Made by a program: the position numbers and the translations under genes | The notes under the pieces: model-generated | Told to the model about the DNA's origin: nothing | What the model saw: the letters and a program-made list of their open reading frames with translations, nothing else | The model's database searches: none | Shown: positions 60,309-64,000 of the stretch, piece after piece | Layout: each line of letters begins with the position of its first letter | Numbering within the stretch: position 1 is the first letter of the stretch | Origin: Tsukamurella paurometabola | Lineage (GTDB): Bacteria; Actinomycetota; Actinomycetes; Mycobacteriales; Mycobacteriaceae | Length of the DNA: 64,000 nucleotides | Direction: 5' to 3' | Assembly (NCBI RefSeq): GCF_900631615.1 | Contig: NZ_LR131273.1 | Coordinates: 372,001 to 436,000, forward strand

Positions 60309-61232
60309 GTGAGCGAACCGAGCCCGTACATCGAGCTCGACCGCGCTCAGTGGCGCGAGCTCCGGCAGTCGACGCCCCTGTCGCTCACCGAGGAGGACCT
60401 CTCCGACCTGCGCGGCCTCGGTGAGCAGATCGACCTGGCCGAGGTCGCCGAGGTCTACCTCCCCGTCTCCCGTCTCATTCACCTGCAGGTGGCCGCGCGG
60501 CAGCGCCTCTACGCGGCGACCGCAACCTTCCTCGGCGAACAGCGGCACGACGCGCAGGTCCCCTTCGTGATCGGTGTCGCCGGCTCCGTCGCGGTCGGCA
60601 AGTCGACCACGGCCCGCGTGTTGCAGGCGCTGCTCGCCCGGTGGGACTCGCACCCGCGGGTGGACCTGGTGACCACCGACGGCTTCCTCCACCCGACCGC
60701 GGAGCTGGAGCGGCGGGGCATCATGCACCGCAAGGGCTTCCCCGAGTCGTACGACCGGCGCGCGCTGTTGCGCTTCGTGACCGCGGTGAAGTCGGGCGCG
60801 GAGGACGCGACCGCGCCGATGTACTCGCACCAGCTCTACGACATCGTGCCGGGGGAGTTCATCCACGTGCGCCGGCCCGACATCCTCATCGTCGAGGGGC
60901 TCAACGTGCTGCAGACGGGGCCGCGCCTGATGGTCTCGGACCTGTTCGACTTCTCCGTGTACGTGGACGCGCGGATCGAGGACATCGAGCGCTGGTACGT
61001 CGACCGCTTCCTGTCGATGCGCACCACGTCCTTCGCGGACCCGGCCTCGCACTTCCACCACTACGCCGGGCTCTCGGACACCGAGGCCCGCGACCGCGCC
61101 GAGGGCATCTGGGCCGGCATCAACCGCCCCAACCTGGTGCAGAACATCCTGCCCACGCGGCCGCGCGCGACCCTGGTGCTGCGCAAGGACTCCGATCACT
61201 CCATCAACCGGGTGCGGTTGCGCAAGCTCTGA
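60309..61232 (+). CDS. coaA: Type I pantothenate kinase
   Basis: 307 residues. P-loop [20 protein letters not shown], then [40 protein letters not shown] and [13 protein letters not shown]. First step of coenzyme A synthesis (Rv1092c, essential in M. tuberculosis). GTG start ([17 protein letters not shown] follows); divergent from the DUF885 gene with a 45-nt gap. Confidence 0.97.
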   Translation: MSEPSPYIELDRAQWRELRQSTPLSLTEEDLSDLRGLGEQIDLAEVAEVYLPVSRLIHLQVAARQRLYAATATFLGEQRHDAQVPFVIGVAGSVAVGKSTTARVLQALLARWDSHPRVDLVTTDGFLHPTAELERRGIMHRKGFPESYDRRALLRFVTAVKSGAEDATAPMYSHQLYDIVPGEFIHVRRPDILIVEGLNVLQTGPRLMVSDLFDFSVYVDARIEDIERWYVDRFLSMRTTSFADPASHFHHYAGLSDTEARDRAEGIWAGINRPNLVQNILPTRPRATLVLRKDSDHSINRVRLRKL

Positions 61233-61292
61233 CCCCAGCTCGCGCGACGGTCAGCGCCCGCGGGCATCGCGCCCCGCCTACGATCGACATCC

Positions 61293-61904
61293 ATGACCCG
61301 CCCCGGAGCCTCCCTGTCCGAGCTGCTGCTCAAGGCCGGCGCGCACGCCGACGTCAGCGACGCCGATGCGGGCGTCTACCGCGCGGCGTTGAAGGTGCTG
61401 GGAGCGAAGGGGACCCGACGGGCCACCGTCGAGGCGATCGCCGCCGAGTGCGGGGTGAGCCGGATGACGCTGTTCCGTCGGTTCGGGTCCAAGGACGACA
61501 TCCTGGCCGCGGCGCTCGCCTGGTCGCTGGGGCGCCTCTTCGCGCAGACCACGGAGGTGGTCGCGACGACCCCGGACGTGGCCGAACGGATCGAGGAGGT
61601 GTTCGTGCTCTGCTGTCGCTTCGGCCGCTCCCTGCTGCCGACCTCGTCGCCGGAGGAGCGCGCCGCCCTGTTCGCCGACGAGCGACTCGATCCGGTCGGG
61701 CACGGCATCCGGTTCGTGACCGCCATCCTGGCGCAGGAGCAGGAGGCCGGCGTGGTCCCGGCGGGCGACACCGGGACCCGCGCCGATGCGCTGGTGCGGA
61801 TCACCACCGCCTGCTTCGCGATCGCCCCCGCCCCCTTCGATCTCGAGAACGACGACGCCGCTCGCGCCTACGCGCGCACGGCACTCGTCCCCCTGGTCCG
61901 CTGA
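61293..61904 (+). CDS. TetR-family regulator
   Basis: 203 residues. Helix-turn-helix: AGVYRAALKVLGAKGTRRAT with VEAIAAECGVSRMTLFRRFG. The N-terminal ~20 residues before it (SLSELLLKAGAHADVSDADA) are unusual for TetR. The C-terminal helical domain is of the TetR_C_33 style. It converges on the MpaB gene, whose promoter carries a strong palindrome; regulation of that gene is likely. TACGAT is 8 nt before the ATG. Confidence 0.9.
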   Translation: MTRPGASLSELLLKAGAHADVSDADAGVYRAALKVLGAKGTRRATVEAIAAECGVSRMTLFRRFGSKDDILAAALAWSLGRLFAQTTEVVATTPDVAERIEEVFVLCCRFGRSLLPTSSPEERAALFADERLDPVGHGIRFVTAILAQEQEAGVVPAGDTGTRADALVRITTACFAIAPAPFDLENDDAARAYARTALVPLVR

Positions 61905-61909
61905 CCCCA

Positions 61910-61937
61910 GCGCCGGACGCGGGGCCGCGTCCGGCGC
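61910..61937. terminator. Bidirectional terminator between tetR and mpaB-like genes
   Basis: GCGCCGGACGCGG (61910-61922) and its exact complement (61925-61937) with a 2-nt loop, in the 40-nt gap between convergent stops. Confidence 0.8.
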
Positions 61938-61944
61938 GCCCGGA

Positions 61945-62934
61945 TCAGCCGAACGGACACCCCGCGGCGGCGGCGCGACGGCGCTGAAAGGCCGTGAAGT
62001 CCGGCAGGTCCCGTCGCTTCATCGCGCGCAGGGCGCGGGCTTTGCCGCGGGCGTGGTACGCGAGCGGCGTGTACCCGACCCGCTCGGGGAGCACCCGGTA
62101 CGCCTGCCGGATCGCCGTGGTGACACCGCGGTAGGCGAATTCCTCCCGGCGACTCCAGGTGACGCCGAGGATCTCGCGGATCTCGGGGCGCAGCACACCC
62201 GCCGTGAGGAGGTACACGGCGCGGTTGACGGAGACGCCCACGGGCTTGAGGGCCGGCTCGAGCGCGCGGAGGAACGGTCCCGCCTCCGGCGGGAGCGGCG
62301 GGTTGCCGTGGGCGAACTCGTCGAGGAATTCGAGCGCCCCGGGGTGTGCGACCAGCTTCGGGAGCATGTCCTCGTAGTACCGGGCGAAGGCTCCGGGCTC
62401 CCAGGGGACGGCACCGTCGGGCACCTGGACGATCGCGGCGATCTTGCGCGAGTCGTCGAAGAGTTCGAGTACCTCCGCGTCGGTGAGCGGCCGGCCGAGG
62501 CTCCGCGGCAGGGAATCGATCCCCGTGATCGTGCCGGTGGCGATCACCCAGCCGTAGGCCTCGGGGTTGAGGGCGCTGATGTGTTTGCCCTCGGCGTTGC
62601 GCATCTGCAGCGGTCGATGCTGGGCGCGCAGCCGGTAGCCCTCCTCGAGCGCGGCGTCCTCGCCGAAGTACCAGCGCTGCACCGAGTCCATGGAGCGGAT
62701 GGCGCGGCCCACCGGATCGGTGTAGGCGACGCTGAACTCGCCCACGATGTCGCCGATCACGGGATGCATCAGCTGCATCACGAAGGCGGCGCCGTTGATC
62801 GGCAGGAAGGACCACTGCCCGGCGACGGTGCCGCTGATGCCCAACGGGTCCACGAACGGTGATTCCGGCCCGTACCGGTCGGGAACGCGGGTCGTGGTGT
62901 CGGTACGGATCTCGGACGTCGCGAGCTGGGTCAT
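61945..62934 (-). CDS. MpaB/LCP-type oxygenase (DUF2236)
   Basis: 329 residues. Typical: AGQWSFLPINGAAFVMQLMH, PVIGDIVGEFSVAYTDPVGR (with the AxxYTDPxGR signature), AIRSMDSVQRWYFGEDAALE, NPEAYGWVIATGTITGID. The family includes latex-clearing oxygenases and mycophenolic-acid-type cytochrome-b oxygenases; heme binding relies on conserved His residues (MQLMH, QHRPL). Substrate unknown. GAGGAGG precedes the ATG; a TetR palindrome lies 18 nt further upstream. Confidence 0.87.
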   Translation of the reverse strand: MTQLATSEIRTDTTTRVPDRYGPESPFVDPLGISGTVAGQWSFLPINGAAFVMQLMHPVIGDIVGEFSVAYTDPVGRAIRSMDSVQRWYFGEDAALEEGYRLRAQHRPLQMRNAEGKHISALNPEAYGWVIATGTITGIDSLPRSLGRPLTDAEVLELFDDSRKIAAIVQVPDGAVPWEPGAFARYYEDMLPKLVAHPGALEFLDEFAHGNPPLPPEAGPFLRALEPALKPVGVSVNRAVYLLTAGVLRPEIREILGVTWSRREEFAYRGVTTAIRQAYRVLPERVGYTPLAYHARGKARALRAMKRRDLPDFTAFQRRRAAAAGCPFG

Positions 62935-62952
62935 GTCCCGGCCTCCTCGGGT

Positions 62953-62980
62953 TGTTACGACTAATGATTCAATCGTAACA
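62953..62980 (-). promoter_or_regulatory. TetR operator in front of the mpaB-like gene
   Basis: TGTTACGA (62953-62960) and TCGTAACA (62973-62980), perfect 8-bp arms, 12-nt centre. Just upstream of the mpaB-like ribosome site, so it overlaps or follows the promoter. Best candidate target for the TetR encoded next to it. Confidence 0.65.
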
Positions 62981-63021
62981 GCGAGTGGCGTGTGTCACCA
63001 GACTTCGGTGATAGGAAATGT

Positions 63022-63048
63022 GCGATCGCCCCTCACTCCGGCGATCGC
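63022..63048 (-). terminator. Stem-loop after the cis-prenyltransferase gene
   Basis: GCGATCGCC (63022-63030) and GGCGATCGC (63040-63048) around a 9-nt loop, 17 nt after the stop. No U tract. Confidence 0.6.
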
Positions 63049-63065
63049 GGCAGGTCACGCGGGCT

Positions 63066-63896
63066 CTACGCCCCGAACCGGCGGTGCCGGGCGGCGTAGT
63101 CGCGCAGCGCGCGCAGGAAATCGACGCGCCGGAACTCGGGCCAGTAGGCCTCCGTGAACCAGATCTCGCTGTACGCGCTCTGCCACAGCAGGAAGCCGGA
63201 GAGCCGCTGCTCCCCCGACGTGCGGATCACCAGGTCGGGGTCGGGCTGCCCCTTGGTGTAGAGGTGCTGGTCGATCCCGTCGACGGTGACCGCGTCCACC
63301 AGCTCCTGCCCGGACATCCCCTCGGCGAGCTCGCTGCGCAGCAGCGACTGCACCGCGTCGACGATCTCCTTGCGGCCGCCGTAGCCGACGGCCACGTTGA
63401 CGTGGGTTCCCGTCCGCCCCGTGGTGCCCTCGGCGGCGGCGGTGAGCCGGCGCGCGGCGTCGGGCGGCAGCAGATCCATCGCGCCGACGATCTTCACGGA
63501 CCAGTTCTTGTCCGGCCCGGAGATCTCCTCGACGACGTCGGTGATGATCTCCAGCAGCGCCGCGAGCTCGTCGGGGTCGCGGCGCAGGTTCTCGGTCGAG
63601 AGCAGGTAGATGGTGGCGAGTTCGATGCCGGCCTCGTCGCACCACTCGAGCATCTCGGCGATCTTCTTCGCGCCCATGCGGTAGCCGTGACTCACGTCGC
63701 TGAACCCGGCGGCGCGGGCCCAGCGGCGATTGCCGTCGCAGAGCACCGCGACGTGCCGCGGCCGCTGCGCGCCGTCGCGGTAGGCGGCGGTGAGCTCGTT
63801 CACCAGCCTCCGCTCGTAGAGCGCGTAGGCCGGCGAGAAGAGCTTGCGGGCCGGCCCGGTCGGCAGCGACACGGGCAGTCTGGGGGCACTCACCAC
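63066..63896 (-). CDS. uppS: Short-chain cis-prenyltransferase (Rv1086-like isoprenyl diphosphate synthase)
   Basis: 276 residues. HVAVLCDGNRRWARAAGFSD (catalytic Asp), YLLSTENLRRDPDELAALLE, VNVAVGYGGRKEIVDAVQSL, DPDLVIRTSGEQRLSGFLLW and QSAYSEIWFTEAYWPEFRRV. The first ~40 residues with LFSPAYALYERRL are as in the short-chain Z-FPP synthase Rv1086, which supplies the primer for decaprenyl phosphate. The symbol is by family; omega,E,Z-farnesyl diphosphate synthase is most likely. GTG start, TAGTGT 7 nt upstream. Confidence 0.93.
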   Translation of the reverse strand: MVSAPRLPVSLPTGPARKLFSPAYALYERRLVNELTAAYRDGAQRPRHVAVLCDGNRRWARAAGFSDVSHGYRMGAKKIAEMLEWCDEAGIELATIYLLSTENLRRDPDELAALLEIITDVVEEISGPDKNWSVKIVGAMDLLPPDAARRLTAAAEGTTGRTGTHVNVAVGYGGRKEIVDAVQSLLRSELAEGMSGQELVDAVTVDGIDQHLYTKGQPDPDLVIRTSGEQRLSGFLLWQSAYSEIWFTEAYWPEFRRVDFLRALRDYAARHRRFGA

Positions 63897-63938
63897 GGTG
63901 GCAACACTACGCCGCGCGACCTGTGCTGCCGCTGAGGT

Positions 63939-64000
63939 TCAGCCGTGTGCTGCGTAGATCGCGGCGGCGAGCTCCGTACGCAGGGCTTGGAACTCGGGCG
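63939..64000 (-). CDS. C-terminal end of a protein running off the window
   Basis: On the - strand the frame entering from the right edge reads PEFQALRTELAAAIYAAHG and stops with TGA at 63939-63941, upstream of the cis-prenyltransferase promoter. The ending looks like a real helical C-terminus, but with only ~20 residues the family cannot be named. Confidence 0.4.
   Translation of the reverse strand, partial: PEFQALRTELAAAIYAAHG

Noticed and set aside
60264-61199. Upstream extension of the DUF885 gene antisense to coaA
   Set aside because: The frame stays open by chance through coaA; the conserved start MEELSVTDRYL and a -10 hexamer 7 nt upstream fix the real beginning at 60263.

Overview
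The window is about 64 kb of very GC-rich actinobacterial chromosome with no sign of plasmid or phage content. The gene set points to the order Mycobacteriales: mycothiol-type enzymes, an F420-type DUF385 protein, ClpC2, DesA2, and a gene order on the right half (uppS/Rv1086-like, coaA, glyA, desA2, phoH2, fumC, glpX, DUF4245, xseB, xseA, lipid-droplet protein, ispH, DUF6542, ychF) that I recall from Mycobacterium tuberculosis Rv1086-Rv1112. The genus cannot be fixed by eye; Tsukamurella or a close relative is my guess. I see no rRNA, tRNA, insertion sequence, prophage or CRISPR array.

Left part (1-26.8 kb) is a patchwork of small accessory units, mostly a regulator paired with one or two enzymes or transporters: MerR/flavodoxin-type reductase, autoregulated ClpC2, ECF sigma plus DGPF protein, MarR/DJ-1 amidotransferase, three TetR units, an MFS exporter, several GNAT and VOC proteins, an AadA-like nucleotidyltransferase and an orphan AAA+ ATPase. 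Many of these units carry a clear inverted-repeat operator between the divergent genes.

Middle part (26.8-40.3 kb): ychF, a ribose-type sugar ABC transporter operon (rbsBCA-like) with a near-consensus promoter that contains a palindrome, cstA-ybdD (carbon starvation/pyruvate-type uptake), an alkylation-repair operon (Ada-AlkA fusion plus ogt), an AI-2E family permease, rmuC and a DUF6542 membrane protein.

Right part (40.3-64 kb) is mainly housekeeping: divIVA-like protein, ispH, xseAB, glpX, fumC, a second (class I, iron-sulfur) fumarase with an IdeR/DtxR-like box upstream, an ArsR-SRPBCC pair, a PadR-permease pair, an ArgA-like protein, phoH2, desA2, glyA, a DUF885 peptidase, coaA, TetR/MpaB, and a short-chain cis-prenyltransferase.

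The strongest window-wide signal is regulatory. About thirty start codons are preceded at 5-8 nt by a TANNNT-type -10 hexamer, which places the transcription start on the start codon (leaderless mRNA). I used this to choose many starts. The most interesting single loci are the clpC2 promoter with two GTCAA-N7-TTGAC palindromes, the MerR-type 20-bp-spacer divergent promoter at 4156-4196, the perfect 15-bp palindrome between ispH and the divIVA-like gene, and the iron-box candidate in front of the class I fumarase.
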